Positions 37,001 through 52,000 of a stretch of DNA of 64,000 nucleotides are shown here, piece by piece. Each line of letters opens with the position of its first letter. The first letter of the stretch is position 1. Both the position numbers and the translations under genes were made by a program. The notes beneath the pieces are model-generated. The model saw only the letters and a program-made list of their open reading frames with translations. It searched no databases and was not told where the DNA came from. The DNA comes from Prosopocoilus inquinatus (lineage: Eukaryota > Arthropoda > Insecta > Coleoptera > Lucanidae). The stretch is taken from assembly GCA_036172665.1 (NCBI GenBank), contig CM069874.1, forward strand, positions 48,218,707 through 48,282,706. Reading direction: 5' to 3'.

Positions 37001-40000
37001 AGCAGGCGTCGATTAACCAAGCCTTCGGTAGAAAGGGACAGGCTTCTGGATTTTGTCCGACAAAAAGGGAGGGAAGGAATCTCTAAATAATCAAAGAGAG
37101 AAAAACTTATACGTAAAAACACGAAAGAAAGCTAAAACATACTCACGCTCCACGTGTAACCCAAAATCTTTCCAAATTCCAAAACGAAAAGTAACATGGC
37201 TTCAACAAGAGGGCCGGCTGACCATGAAGCAAAGTGGGTTCAAATCAGTTTTAAAACGGCAGGAAAATTCCCATCAAAATTTTGCCTGCGGAAACCAAAT
37301 CCCAAATCGAAATTACTATTCCACGCGGTCAGACAGTCAGAAAATATCAGCAGTTGTTTAATTTGCGAGTCCGGAAGTGTCCGTGACTGACTAATCAGGT
37401 GTGATGTTCCGATTGTTAACGCTATGGCGTGGTGTTATACCGACATTCATTGTATTTACATTTTAACGTTGTTTTGGGGCGCTTCACGCCAGATATTATA
37501 TTCGCATTTACAGTTATTTTCATGCGAACAGTTCGTTTGAATTATTTGAAAGACATTTTTGTTGTTGATATTGCATTGCAACTGGTCATACATTTTAAGG
37601 TTTTGGCAAATTTCATAGTTTGATTTGATGCATTAAGGTGCCCACTTACTTGGTGGCGTTCGGCCCGCCACATACCATGGCGATGTATTTGCCTACTTAT
37701 GGACGTTAAATATTGTTGCATAAGTTGGATCATTTCCTTTTCCTTCGATCGTCTCCATCTCTTATCCTTTCGGTTAAGATTAATTTACACCCACATCCGT
37801 CAATATGCGGCTGGCTGTGCTGCACGTTAATTTCCTCAGCGCAAATTTGGCTTCTGCACAGGTAGGTAACAACGTGTTAATCTAATGGTCTTAAGGACTG
37901 ATTTCTATACAGAGAGAGTCCATTATTATTTACCTTTTTCTGCGGACTATTAACTCTAATCGACTGATTGTACTGTTTACCCACACCCGCTAAAAATAAT
38001 AAGTGAAAGTGCAAGCCAGTAACTAGTAATACCAGTAATACTTATAATAATAAAAATAATAAACACTTGGAGAATCTTACCAGGTAGACTAAGATAGCTG
38101 CTATGGTGTTCAATATTTCCAGGAATGGCCAACAACTTCATGCAGGACCTGAAGAATTTGTACAAACTGAGAACAGTTTGAGCTCTTATAGTGAATTTTT
38201 GTAGAACTCAATACAACAACGTCTTCAGAAATTTCACAACGGCTTCTATCTATTAACTATTATATGTACAGGCTGTTAAGTTTTGAGAAAGTTAATTTTT
38301 CTCAAAATTTTTAAATGGAACACCCAGTATATTGTTACGAATTTGGGGTCACAAATTATAGTCGTTAAATTTCAGAACACTTTAATTATAAGCTGCAGCT
38401 TACCACAATTAACAACACAATTGTAATGAGCTTGTCTATCAAATAACACTTTTACAAAATGTATTTTCTATTTATTAGAGGTACGAACCCTTCGCTGGCT
38501 ATCTTAATAACCAACTGCTTCTGACGGATCGTATGGCTTATATAGCAGAGCCTTCTATTGCCCGAACATGCTAGAATGATCGAGTAGTTTTCGGTCATGT
38601 TCTGTGACGCAAGGTGGCGTACTGATGCTAAAAATAGATCTGTTTGCGCGTGACGGATGTAACAATATGTAAACTCTTGTGAAACACTGCCTTGTTCAAA
38701 CTGAACAAATCGGAAAGCAGCAATTAATTATTTTTTTTAATTGACCTTATTGATCTTATTTAGCCTTTTTAACCGGTTCTTCTGTTTTAATATGCTGATA
38801 AATTAACGAATATCAGTTAATTTAATTAATAAATTAGAAAATAACAAAATAATGTACAAATTAAGAACAATAAGTAGTAAATTAGAAAATAATGGAAAAC
38901 AATGAACAAATTAAAAACGACAAGGAGCTACTGAATCTAGAAAATTTATATTAAATATTAGAATTGTTTTTTAGCTTCCTGTAAACACTTCTTACTTCTT
39001 GTAATCTTGACGCCAAAAGACACTTTTGGTTGCTTTCTCCTATTAGGTAGGTCAAGTCACGTAACTTTTTCATTATTAAAATCCATTTTGTTACCAAAAA
39101 AAGAAATACAAATTTGTAGAATTAGTGTGACACTAATTTAAACAATTGTTCTTTCAATTAAGAACTTATGGCAACTGTTTTCCTCTTTTCTAGAAACGTT
39201 ATTTAAATATTTTCAAAGTAAAGGAAAATAGGAATAATTAGTTTAATAGGAACATATTCAAATACTTTGAACACCAAATAAAACATATTCATTAGTTTAT
39301 CATCTGACTAAAACAGAAAAATATTGGCGTTTTATGAAAGCTCATTAAAGCAGTGTTTCACAAGAGTTTAGATGTACTGGTGTTCCATTTGAGAATTTTG
39401 AGGAAAATTATATTTTGCAAAACACAACTCCCTGTATGTACATATAATAACTATTAGACGGAAGCTGTTCTGAAATTTCTGTAGATGGAATATTGTGGGT
39501 ATTTTTCAAAGTGGACCACCAGTTTTCAAAGTCCGCAACCGCTAATAACAAAAATGGCATTTTTCCTATTAATTATAAGAAATAAACCCAACAAAGTATA
39601 TATTTTTGAAAACAAAAAAAAATCTCTATTTAATGAAGGCATTGCCTACTATGATTTCCATATAAAAAAAACATAACTTTATGTTATATCTCGAAAATTT
39701 AAGTAAATATTAAAAAAGCAAGTACACTGGATTGTATTCCAATAAGTGTCCTAATGATGATTAAACAGTTTTTTTTAATATCTTTAGAAATAAACGAGAT
39801 ATGACCGAAAAAGAAAAGTCGAAAATGTCAATTTTTGCCCCTAACTTGAAAAGAAAAGAAGACTTAATCTCCAGAAAAAGATCGAGACTTGGCCACTAGT
39901 TTTTTTCTATCTCTTATAGTTATGGAGATGCCCATAAGAGACATCGAATTTAATCCACCCTGTACATACTAGAACTCCCTAAATTAATTTAGAGAGAAGT

Positions 40001-43000
40001 TTAAATAGGAGATAAACTTAACAACACGATTGCAATAAAACAATAAAAATTGTTATGTATTATATTTACAAGGAAATCGCGACAGATTTTTTTAGTTTCT
40101 TGAAAAAATAGGAGTAAAAAAGCATCCATATGGAGTAGAGGAGTATAATGTTGCTGAATGGAGTAAATATACTTCGAATAGAGTACTTTTGACAACGCCG
40201 GCCAAATAAAGTCACTTAGATCTATCAAGTACCGCAAACGTGCCGCCATATTGATTCCCTGTTTCGCGCCAACATCAAAATATTGATGACAGCTGAAAGT
40301 TTCTTGCAGTCGTTCACTAAATTAGTCAATATTAAAGTCTTTAAGTGAATAATAATCAGTGTGTAGAACGACCTGAGTCACAGAAAATATCTAATAATTA
40401 ATTTTATAAATAAAACCGCACGTAATTTGTAAGTATTCTTATTTTTAGGGAAGCAAAATTTTGTAGCTCCTTTTCGACATCTACAATCCTTGACATCCTC
40501 ATGAATGTGGCATTTTCCTGATGATTAATTTCAGTTCGTAGTAATTGATAAATACGTCTCTTAATTTTATAGACACTATTCAATTCAATTTCCTAGATAT
40601 CGAAGGTGTCCATTCACACTATTCCGTTATGATTCCAAGTACCAACGTTGATTTATTATGCTTAATGAACGAAGGCAATTGATAATATCGAAGTATCTTG
40701 ATTGTTGAGTGTGAATGCGGCGAAAGTTGAAGCCTTACCAAGAGCCGTGAAGAGCCGTTTTTTTTACCCACTTGTGCATGCAGATAAGTTCAAAAACGCA
40801 AGAAATCGCGCACGCTTCAGTTAGATAGTTAATAGAGTTCGTAAATCTTTTGCGTTTAAAACACAACTGTGTTTGAAACTCAACAAATTTTAAAGCTAAC
40901 AGTAAATCGTCTGACAACTGTCACGAAATGTCACAGCGCCATATTGATTCCTTTTCGATAGTTCTCACTCTAACTCATGGTATTTACCAATTGTTCTCTC
41001 TCCAACTCATTGTCCTTTCCAATTGCGGTACTTGGCTAGATCTAGGGTCTTTAGCCAAATACAAAGAAGTACCCGTCTGCGACCGACTCTGGCATAAATA
41101 ATGTACATGTGTACAGTTGGAGAAACAAAAAGTGGGACAGTAAACTTTTACTTTTACTTCTAAATTTCGGTAACTATGGTAATTTATTAACCTTCAAATG
41201 ATTAATCATTCCGTTTATAATTAAAAATTGTAACGAACAAATATCTCATACAAATAAATCATACTAGTGTAATAGTTTTTATTTTACTTACAATTATTGC
41301 CATGCGAAATAAAATGAAACAAAGTAACAGGCATGCATCCTTTCGATTGAGTTATTGAATGCAAATGTCCGGACATTGATTGAATTAAGATTTCTAATAT
41401 ACATATTCCACATTCAAAATGTCACATAGTTCTTCCAAAGGCTTCATTAATTCCATTTGATTCAATGGTCGAAATTTTCACTTACATTTCCCTTAGAAAG
41501 ACGATATATTCTTAAGAACTCAAATTGACAAGTTATTTCTGACGTTCACTGACGGTAATAAATTATTTAGAAAAATTTTGTGCAAATCGTTTTTGATTTC
41601 AGTGAAAACCTCGAGCAGCCTCTGTACAGCTGTTTCAGCCCTGCTTGGGGCTTCTTCAGCAGAGACGTAGCTCGACATTCTCACTGCAAACAAAAACGAC
41701 TTGTCCAATTTATTCACAATTGCAATGTCAGGTCAAAAAGCGATCGTAAGATGTCGCTATTTTATCTGGTAATAAATTAATTAGAAGGGTCACGACCGTC
41801 ACCAAGGAAACTTCACTAATCGGAAATTTCGTTATAAGACTTGTCCCGATTTATAGGAGCTTTCTTTCGCTTAAAAGTTTGAATCGTGTTTCGAATAGTG
41901 TGGACCTGAATTTCGTAGTTGTTGTAACAAAACACCTTACTTGAATTTTTGATTGACAGTTTATTTGTAAATAACCATAATTCAATCCAAACAAGTTTTA
42001 AAAATAGAGAGATTCAAAAAAAGTCTGTTTCTGAATCAAAACACGTTTGGATCACGATTTTGTGAGTGAAAGAAAGCACCTTGTTTCCGCAAGTGGAACC
42101 ATCGTAATCACAAAAATCGACTACACTCAAAATAGTTGCTGATTGAAGCGTGCTTCAAAAGAAACCTTTGTCAGCTTGACGTTAATATCACTTGGACAAA
42201 CCGAATAAAAAAAGCCGAAGTAGTCTGAGTGTACTAAAATCATAAATAGTTAATTTAACAAATATATATTTAATATGCTTTGACAGCAAGCATGGCCGCC
42301 TTGCATGGGGGACGCATTAGGAGCAAATTCCGCTTCAATTTGTCTATCCTACTGCAATGTTAGGTCAAAAAGCGATAGTAAGATGTCGCTATTTTATATG
42401 TTCATCATTCTTACATCGCATTTGCGAATAAATTGGGCAAGTCGTTTTTGGTCTGCAGTGGGAATGTCGAGCTACGTTTCTGCTGAAGAAGCCCCAAGCA
42501 GGGCTGAAACAGCTATCCAGAGGCTGCTCGAGGTTCTCACTGCAATCAAAAACGATTTGCACAAAATTTTTCTAAAAAAAAACGTTTTAAAACGAGCTAA
42601 AAGAGTAATTTATTGACTTACTTGACGTTTCGCAAATATAATCATTTGCTTTATCAAAAGTGAATAACGGAAAATATATTTATATTTATTTATATATTTA
42701 TATTTTCCGTTATTCACTTTTCTTAAAGCAAATAATTATATTTGCGAAACGTCAAGTAAGTCAATAAATTACTCTTTTAGCTCGTTTTAAAAAGTTTTTT
42801 TTTTAATTTGTTTCATATTTTCAAAAATCATAAACTTGAAACTGAAAATAAACTAACCGTTTCATCTGACGCCTATATTTCATTGTGATACCAACAAGTG
42901 TCCCCCTAACTAGCCTACTCTGACGACAAAAAAGAGTGAATGCTTAATACAACTTGGTTTTTGCTTAATCGGAAATCTATGCATTTGATCCTCTTTTATA

Positions 43001-46000
43001 AACGTGAGAGAAACCGAAATTTTGAAGAAATTCCGCAATAAATACTGTTTGAGCTTTTATTAAAATTCCGAATGCTTAATCACAAGTAAAGATCGTAGCG
43101 ACTGAAAAACAAATAAGAGCGAAAAAAGTTTTCGATTCGTCAGCACACAGTTTTCTTAACCATCCAGTTCTTTTGAAATCCGCAACAAATACCATGTGAT
43201 CAACGGAATTTATAATTAGAGCAGGCTGTGATATTTTCCAAAAAGTTGGTAACACAGGCTTGCAGTTTTAAATTAAAAATTTGAAATGTCAGAATTGTGA
43301 CATTTATTTTTTTAAATGATTGATAATAAACAGATTTGTCTTATGGAACCTCCTCTAATATTTTCAAAAAAAAAGACAAACCAGCATCCATACAAAATAA
43401 AATAATAAAATAAAGATTGTAGAAAGCACGAGCGTAACTTCAATATGACAACTGTCAATTTATTATTTATATCTCGGTGTATCCAACCACACAGCATAAA
43501 ATGGCATTAATCACAGCCTCCTTTAATTATGAATTCCGTTGAACACCCGTTTTTTTTTCACTTGATTTTCACCGATTCTGACATTTTCGAAACAAGCGTC
43601 GCTTGGCAACAAACTACCGGAAATGCACTAAAGTGAAATGAATTGAAGATCGCACGCGTGGACAAATGTCATGGAACAAGTTTTTTCAAACGCGACGGGC
43701 CGTAACAATACAACGAGGGAGATAAAATAAAAATGGAACGAAGTTTAGTTCTTAAAAGTGGCTCCACCTGGATTTTTGGCACAGCAAAGGCGGGAGTTTT
43801 AAACTTTCATGTTTTAAATAAATACTTATGTCAAAAGTTATAAAGCAATAATATGCGTTTTAAATATTCACACTTTATTTCAAACTAAGAAATTGACAGT
43901 TACAAAAACGAGAAGCAAATTTGCTTAAAAAATACTAATAACACACTGCATAAATCAGATTCAATAATTATTCTGTGATTTTCGGGAGGATTCGCCTTGA
44001 TAATCACACTTCAAACGATTGCTTGTCTTTTATATTTGTTGTTGCTGCAACAATCACTGAACAGCGAAGTTTCTTGGACCTGGATATTTATATGCAGCTT
44101 TGATGTTAATCGGAATATCGGCCGCTATCTTTGAATTGTCATTAATTTTTCACCATTGTCTCCATTTACAATAAAACGTATTGTTTTCTCTGTTCCTTTC
44201 CCCTTTTTTTTAAGTATTACAATTACTGCGTACGTTCTAACAGAAGTAAAATATTTTTACCTGAGTCCAGGCACGTTGACAGTTTTTCGGTGCAGTAAGT
44301 GGGAGTCAAATTTTGTCTGTGCAGCGATACCTGATACAAATTTTACGAATTTCACAAACAGCTGTACAGCAAATTATGAAAACAAACTAAAGACGAAATG
44401 CACTAAAAGCATTTATACAAATGCATATCAAAAACGGTGGAAATATTCAGACTAGGTTAAACATAAGTTATGACATAAACATAAATGTCATTAAATTTCT
44501 TCGTACTTTTGTTTCAGTCAAACATCGAATCATTTGATTGGTTGTTAGTAGAACACTAGCGCCAGCTAGGTTTTGGGCGAAGAAGTGAATTCGATACAAT
44601 GTTCCTAGATTCAAGTGCCGAATCTTCTTAGATCCTTTATCTTTGGTATTAATCCAGGCGGCCGTGCTGAGAACGCGGCCGGCCGCGGTCGTAACAACAT
44701 AGCTTATCTAGGCGGACGTGGGATTTCACAGTTTAGTTCATAAACTCAACGTTATATTTTAAGGGGCGCGCGAGTCGACTAAGGAATGTTTTCTAATTTC
44801 TTCTCAGTCAGCAAATGGCGTCTAGGCGGAGGTGTACGTAAATTTTCTCCGTAAACGATGAATGAAAAATAATATCGTGCTTAAAACTAAAAAACAACAG
44901 GGAAAACGCAGTGAAAAAGTAGTGTCCACCGTTGACCTGCTAAATATGTGAGATTTTTGCCTTCCGTTGTCGCAAAATACTCGACAAATCAACAAACAAT
45001 TCTAGCCAAATACTAAGACGTAAACAATGAACGAAGAAATAGACTTAAAAGCGACGGAAGAGAGGCCCATGTGGCCTCCAATTGACAACGTGAATATTAA
45101 TCCCCTTGCCATACAACACACCACCATATCAATGCCTGCCACTCCACAAGGAGCCCCAGTGAATACAAACAATTTTCCAGAGTATGACATGCCACTGGAA
45201 TTGTCACAGCAGGGCTGGCGAAAATTCTGGTCAAAGCGAGAGAATCGCCCTTATTTCTGGAACAAACTCACTGGGGAGAGTTTGTGGGAAATGCCTTTGG
45301 TCAAACCACAGTTCGATCCTATAACCGACCCATTAGGCATATGTGCCACAGCTCCTTCAACCATACCAATGACAAACCCTGTTTTAGTTGCCAAAAGACG
45401 GCCATCTGAAGAGTTGGCAGGACCTCAGGCGAAAAAATTTGTGCTTGCTGGACCGTGGGACTTAGACGTACCGACAAATGTTATCATTATAGAAAGGCCT
45501 CCGTGTAATTACATGCACTCTCATCCAGAAATAGAACTGTACAGATGCAGTTTGTTGTCGAAATTGCGACAGTGCTACCAAGAGCTTTGTCATTCGAGGG
45601 AATCAATCGATGCACCCAAAGATTCCTTTAATCGCTGGCTTATGGAACGTAAAGTTATTGACACAGGTACTTATTGTGTTGCATTTTTTAAGTTACATCA
45701 AATAACTTCTTCACTCTTGTCAAATAATTTTAAAACTAATGTCCAATTGCACCGATATTAATTAAACTCCAATTAAAGCATGCACTGTCTTTCAAAAAGT
45801 ATGCTACAAATGGGCAATTTTTTTATTATCGATTTTTATAAAAAGTTATTAATGCAGTATGCTTAAAACCAAATTGGCAAATGCCAAATGAAATTTTTCT
45901 TTAACGATATATTGCATGGACACCGAGAAATGAAGATTGCTTAAGAATAAAGTGCCCTTATTGGATAAGATACAGGAAAATATCATAAGAAGAAGTTATT

Positions 46001-49000
46001 CAGAATGAAAGTTAAGCTAGATATGAAATTATAGCCTCTTATCTCAAAAATGAAAAAAATCACAATTTATTGTGAACCACTGTTTATACACATTACATTA
46101 GGAAATGCGGGTAAGGCTTAAAGTGTCCGCTGAAATAATATGAATAGGAAAACACGAAATTCGTTCTTATTTTTTAATTTTTTCATTTTTTTTCTGAGTG
46201 ATTATTTCAATGCATTCCGAAATTATGCATTTTTGTAGCATGATAGAAATTCATTGGAATAATCATTCAGAACCAAATGAAGTAATTGAGAAATACGAAC
46301 CAATTTCCTGTTTTCCTATTCATATTATATTAGCTGACACTTTAATTCCATCAGTATTTCTTAATGTAGTGTGTATAAAGAGTGGTTCACAATAAATTGT
46401 ATTTCTTTTGTATTTGAAATAGGAAGCTATAACTTTTAATTCTGAATGACTTATTCTTATCTTTTCCTATATCTTGTGAAATAAGGGGACTTTACTCTTA
46501 AGCAGTATTAATTTCTTAGTGTCCATGCTGTATATCATTCAAGATAAATTTCATCTGACATTTGCCAATTTGATTTTAGGAGATGCAGAAGTGTTCTCAC
46601 TCAATAAACTTAAATAAAAATTGATAATAAAAAAATCCACATTTGTAGCACATTTTATCGAAGACACTGTAGAAAATCGTACGTTTAAACAAGGATTAGT
46701 TAACAACAATGTCGGTGCAACTCAGCCTGAAACTGTAAAAAGTGTACTGACATTTATATTTCTTTGAAACAACATTACCCTATCATTGAAAGAATCATTA
46801 AAATTTTTGGAACAATTTTTGACAAAAGTGAATGTGTAATTTAAAAGAATTATGATTAGTGTTACTGTATTTGTCTTTTTAACGCTCAGTTATATTTTGC
46901 AAGGCAAAGAGTGTTAGACTGGATCGTTTTGAGAAAACAGCATTTTGTTTTCAATGCATTAAAAAATTGATAAAATAGATTGAAAACCTTCAGACTGTTG
47001 TGAATTCTTGTCTAATTAGAAATATTCTTTTTTTTTTGGTTTATGTGTGTGTAAATTAGTTTAAAAACCTCCAGACTTTTGTAAATTCTTGTCTAATTAG
47101 AAATATTCATTTTTATTAGTTCTGATACTAATTTTATTTTTGAAAAATGATAATAAACAGGGATCACTTCAGAAATTATTAAAAGAAGGAAGAGCAATAC
47201 AGTTTTGTTTACCAAATATTCGATTTTCCACTGACTAGCTTAGCATTTTATTCTCTTCTATCAAAAAATTTTCTATTTTTTGATTAGGTCTTTCATCGAA
47301 ACTCTGACTTTAAGGGTGCCTAAATTGATCATAAGCAAACAGCTCCTTTACCACTTCTGTAGTAAATACCCATTTATTGTTAGGTATTATGCCTTTGAAA
47401 AGTATCCGTTCACCACAACAGAGTAGTGGTCTTAAGGACAGTTCCAATAAGATTTACTTTCAGTCTGAATTTTTTGCGATGTGAAAGTATACTTTTCGAA
47501 AGCGATGTACTTTGAAACCTAACCAGTATTCAGTGCTTGTGATTCTACTGGCTGTGCACTGTGGACCAACAATGACATGGGTATTCATTTGCATGTTTAC
47601 TCATTTTGGAATGGATGTCGCATAATTTTTTTTATTGTATATAACTATCCTAATTGAATATAATTTTGCCTTTTTGAATAATAATGAATAAGCTTAGGAT
47701 AATTATGCATTAAAAAACTTCAAAATATGCACCAAAATCATCAAAAATATGCACTTAAATATGGACTAAACGTTAACTTTTGTAGAATAAACAGTAGAGT
47801 ATTTTTTATATTAACAGATACATATTTTTTTTTTAATTTTGAATTATTTAGTCAATCATTACAGAAAAAAATTATAATTGCATTTAACTACAACCATACA
47901 ACATGGTGTATCAAATTCTCAAAAGTAAATTTGCACTATAGTCGACGAGAATATTTTTGTTTCTCATAGTGGAGATAAGAGTTAAAAAATTAAATTTAAA
48001 TTGTTCGCGCCATTTAAGAATCGACTTGTGGAAGAATGCGCAGTGGTTAAAAGTAAGACCACAGACAACAACTAAAGCAGACCTGTCAGCCCTGTAGAAA
48101 TTTTGCACCAGATTTATGTATTAAAATTTTACCGCGAGATGGCATACACTTAGTTGGATGTTCTTCGGAAATTAATTTTGAGCCTAGTGCAACCGAGAAC
48201 TAAGACCGGAGGACTTAAAAATATCTTCCTCCCCTTCTGCGCGGATGTTTTAACATTGAGATAATCTATGATTGAGATTGAGAATATGCCCACCAGAGTC
48301 TAGCCACTATCAGATCCGAAGGCGCCACGAAAATTGCCGAGCGAAAGATGATGGTATTTTCATTCATATTGAATTATGTAATTATTTTCCCCAGTGATTC
48401 AAAAGTACATACATACATTAAAGAATTATTTAAAATTAATATAAAAATATTTGAAGTACTAAATACCTGGTTTCTGAAATTCAAGGTGTTCTTTTGCTAA
48501 AATTATAGCGTTGGGATGTTGAAAAACATAAAGAAAAATACTGGAGGCGTTCCTAGAAATAAAAGAAATCAATTGTACTTGTGTTGAATAGTAATCTCTT
48601 CAAACTAAATATGAAAAAAATAAATATAACATTGGCGCAAAACGAACGAGCAAGCTACAAAGAAAAAATAAACTAATAAAAAATAAGAATATTGTGCATT
48701 TTATTATTATAAATACTGTGTTGAAAAATTCGTTTGCCAAATTTCTAAGGTGAGACCAAATGACAACAAAATAAGCCACTTTCATTTAACCTGGGGTTTG
48801 AAATTAATTATTGCATAAGACTGTAAAAGCCAAAAAAGTAATATTGCCAAATCAAACAAGAAATTAACAAGCGAATGATGAAATTTTGAACGCACACGAC
48901 ATTAATTAGTATTGTTGTCAGATGTGTGTAAAAGTAATCATTAGCTGCTTTCTTTCGCTTAAAAGTTTGAATCGTGTTTCGAATAGTTTGGACCTGAAAT

Positions 49001-52000
49001 TCATGGTTGTTGCAATAAAACGCCTGACTTGAATTTTTGATTGACAGTTCATTTGTAAATAACTATAATTCAATCGAAATAAGTTTTAAAAATAGAGAGA
49101 TTCGTAGAAAAGAACATCTGTTTCTGAATCAAAACACATTTGGATCACGATTTTGTGAGCGAAACAAAGCACCTATTATCGACCCTAGAGAACATCGGGT
49201 GTTAATATGAAAATTATACACACTTTAATGGGATGGGAAATTTTTAGTTAAGCTGCCAAATTTTATGGCAAGCTTTAATAAAAATTTTACAATATTACAT
49301 TTGATATAAAAAATGAACAAGGCTAAAGAACATAAGATTCTCTCTTAACATGAGGCATAAATTAAATTTAAAGTCGACATTTCGAAGTTTTCTGACGCTT
49401 AAACGTCGCAAACGTCAAATACACATTTATGACTACTACTTTGTTATAATTATTAAATTATTTTTATTGAAAGGAATAACGTAATGGAGCACGAAATTAC
49501 ATTATAAAGCTTCGCAAGCCAGGATCAGAATAAATTTGTCAAACAGGGCAAGTAATTTTTACGTTACATTATAGAGTTCCTCTTTGTGCCACAACAACCA
49601 AAGAAGAAAGAAGACTAAAGAAGTTTGAGTAAGGAAAGTTAAGAAAACGATTTTTTTATTTTGTACCTACCGTGTAAAATTTCAAACTACTTTACCCTTA
49701 AATTAAGATTTGGCAGTAATTAAATCATTTGTAGAATTAGTAGTGTCTACCAATACCGCCAGAACACTATATCTGAGCCAACCTGCGCAAAGAAACACAA
49801 CTTTACTGAGCATATACGCGAAACTGTCAAAGAAGCTGACATCTGTCAAAAATAACGTCACGGATATACATCCGTTTTCAGTTTTTTGCGAAGTGGCGTC
49901 AACGCAGAAACACTTGAACTAATTGCCCAGGCCGTATAGGGACGTCGTCTCGTGAAATCTAGTAGGTCGTGAATAAAACAATCATATGTCGTTTATGTCC
50001 AATGATGTAATAAGGTTAGATGGAGTCTAGCGTCATTTTGAATAAGTTTTAACATTACAGAGAGAAAGATAATATGAGCATTCCCTAAGAGTAACAAAGA
50101 TCAGAAATGGCCGATACCACGTGGTTTAGGGCAAATGAAAGCTTAGTTCAGATGCCTCCGGATACGCAAAAAACTAGCCAATCAAAAACAAATCGCAATA
50201 AATATTTTGCATATTCGGAATCACAGGGGTTTATGTCTATTGCCACAGTTTTAAACGCAATTATAATTCCCCCCAGGTCGCTGGGATATCGCAGTGATGG
50301 CACTGTATTTACAGTAAGCTGTAATCCTTAGCATATTTTTAAATTATCATGGTTTAATTTTGAAAAGTTTGAAATCGGTTGTCAGAAGCCAAAGTATTAA
50401 TTCGATTTCTTATTTAATTGAACGTTTAAATTTCGTTTGCGGCCATCCCAGGCGAACGAACAGGACAATTTGTGATAAAAATAAGGTAAGAGAGAATGCT
50501 AAGCGAAGAGTGCACTTTTTCGGCTATCATGGCCGCGCGGCCTTATTAAGCGCCGGAGCGAAAAACGATCCGAGCAAACGTGGTCGTAATTTATAGAAAG
50601 AAAATCACAAATTGTCCATTTATTCTTCTGGAATAGCCCAGGGGAATAGCCCTAAAGTTTCTGGTTTGCAGTGAGAATGTTGAGCTACGTCTCTGCTGAT
50701 GAAGCCCCAAACAGGGCTGAAACAGCTGTACAGAGGCTGCTGGAGGTTATCACTGCAATCAAAATTTTTTTTAAAACTTTCATTATTCTTTGACAGCATG
50801 CATGGCCGCCTTGCATGGGGGACTTATTAGGAGCAAATCCGCTTTAGTTTGTCTATCCTACTGCACTATCAGGTCAAAAAATGTAGGATGTCGCTGTTTT
50901 ATCTGTTCAATACTTAAACCGTTAACGTAGAAACATTTTTAAATTACGCGCCTTTTTTATTTTCATTTCCCCCAGGCCGCGCGAGGCACGCATTTTGTTG
51001 CTCCACATATACAACGTTGGCTTTGATATCTAATATATCTTTTATCTATGATTCGGAATGCATCTGAACTAAGCTTAATGCGTTTGCAAACACCGTTGCC
51101 ATGGCGAGTAAGCGGTTGCGAATTGTCAAAATGAAGGCTGCGGTAAGTGAACGGTCGAAGTGGTCAGATCAAATCACGTGATCACTTTTTTCAATTGCTG
51201 ATTGGTCAGAGGGTTTAGTCGGACCGTTGAATTGACCATTTTGTGCAATTTGACCACTCATTTAACTCGGCCTTAATGAACTTCGTAATTTATAGTTCAT
51301 ATTCCAATTTTAAATTAGACTATCTATTTTTATAATTTGCACATGCGTGTAACACGAAATATATTCAATATTTTAAGTAATTTTAAAATGCGTCTACCCT
51401 CTCTGTGGATGGATATATTTACATCTTTTTGTCGCATATTTATGCAATCATCAGCGAAACAAGTAATAATATAATAAAAAATAATTAAGAAACCTGCTTA
51501 TCTTTTTAGAACATATAAAATAGCGACATCTTACTATCGCTTTTTGACCTAACATTGCAGTAGGATAGACAAATTGAAGCGGGATTTGCTCCTAATGAGT
51601 CCCCCATGCAAGGCGGCCATGCTTGCTGTCAAAGCATAATGAAAGATTTTAGAAAAATTTTTGTGCAAATCGCTTTTGATTGCAGTGAGAATCTCGAGCA
51701 GCCTCTGGACAGCTGTTTCAGCCCTGCTTGGTATGCACCCGGTATGCCTAAACTCTTCTGAAACGTTGTTTTAATGAGCTTTCATAAAACGCCAAATGCA
51801 TTTGTCTAAACTCAAGAAATCACGAGACAGCAATGAAATATTTTTTTTTCTTTCAGTATTAACGTTGTTTAGCCTTTCCGTCCGGTTTTTCTGTTTCAGT
51901 TAGATGATAAATCAATGAATATGTTTTATTTTGTGTTCAAAGTAATTGAATATGTTCCTATTAAACTAATTCCTGTTTTCCTTTACTTTGAAAATATTTA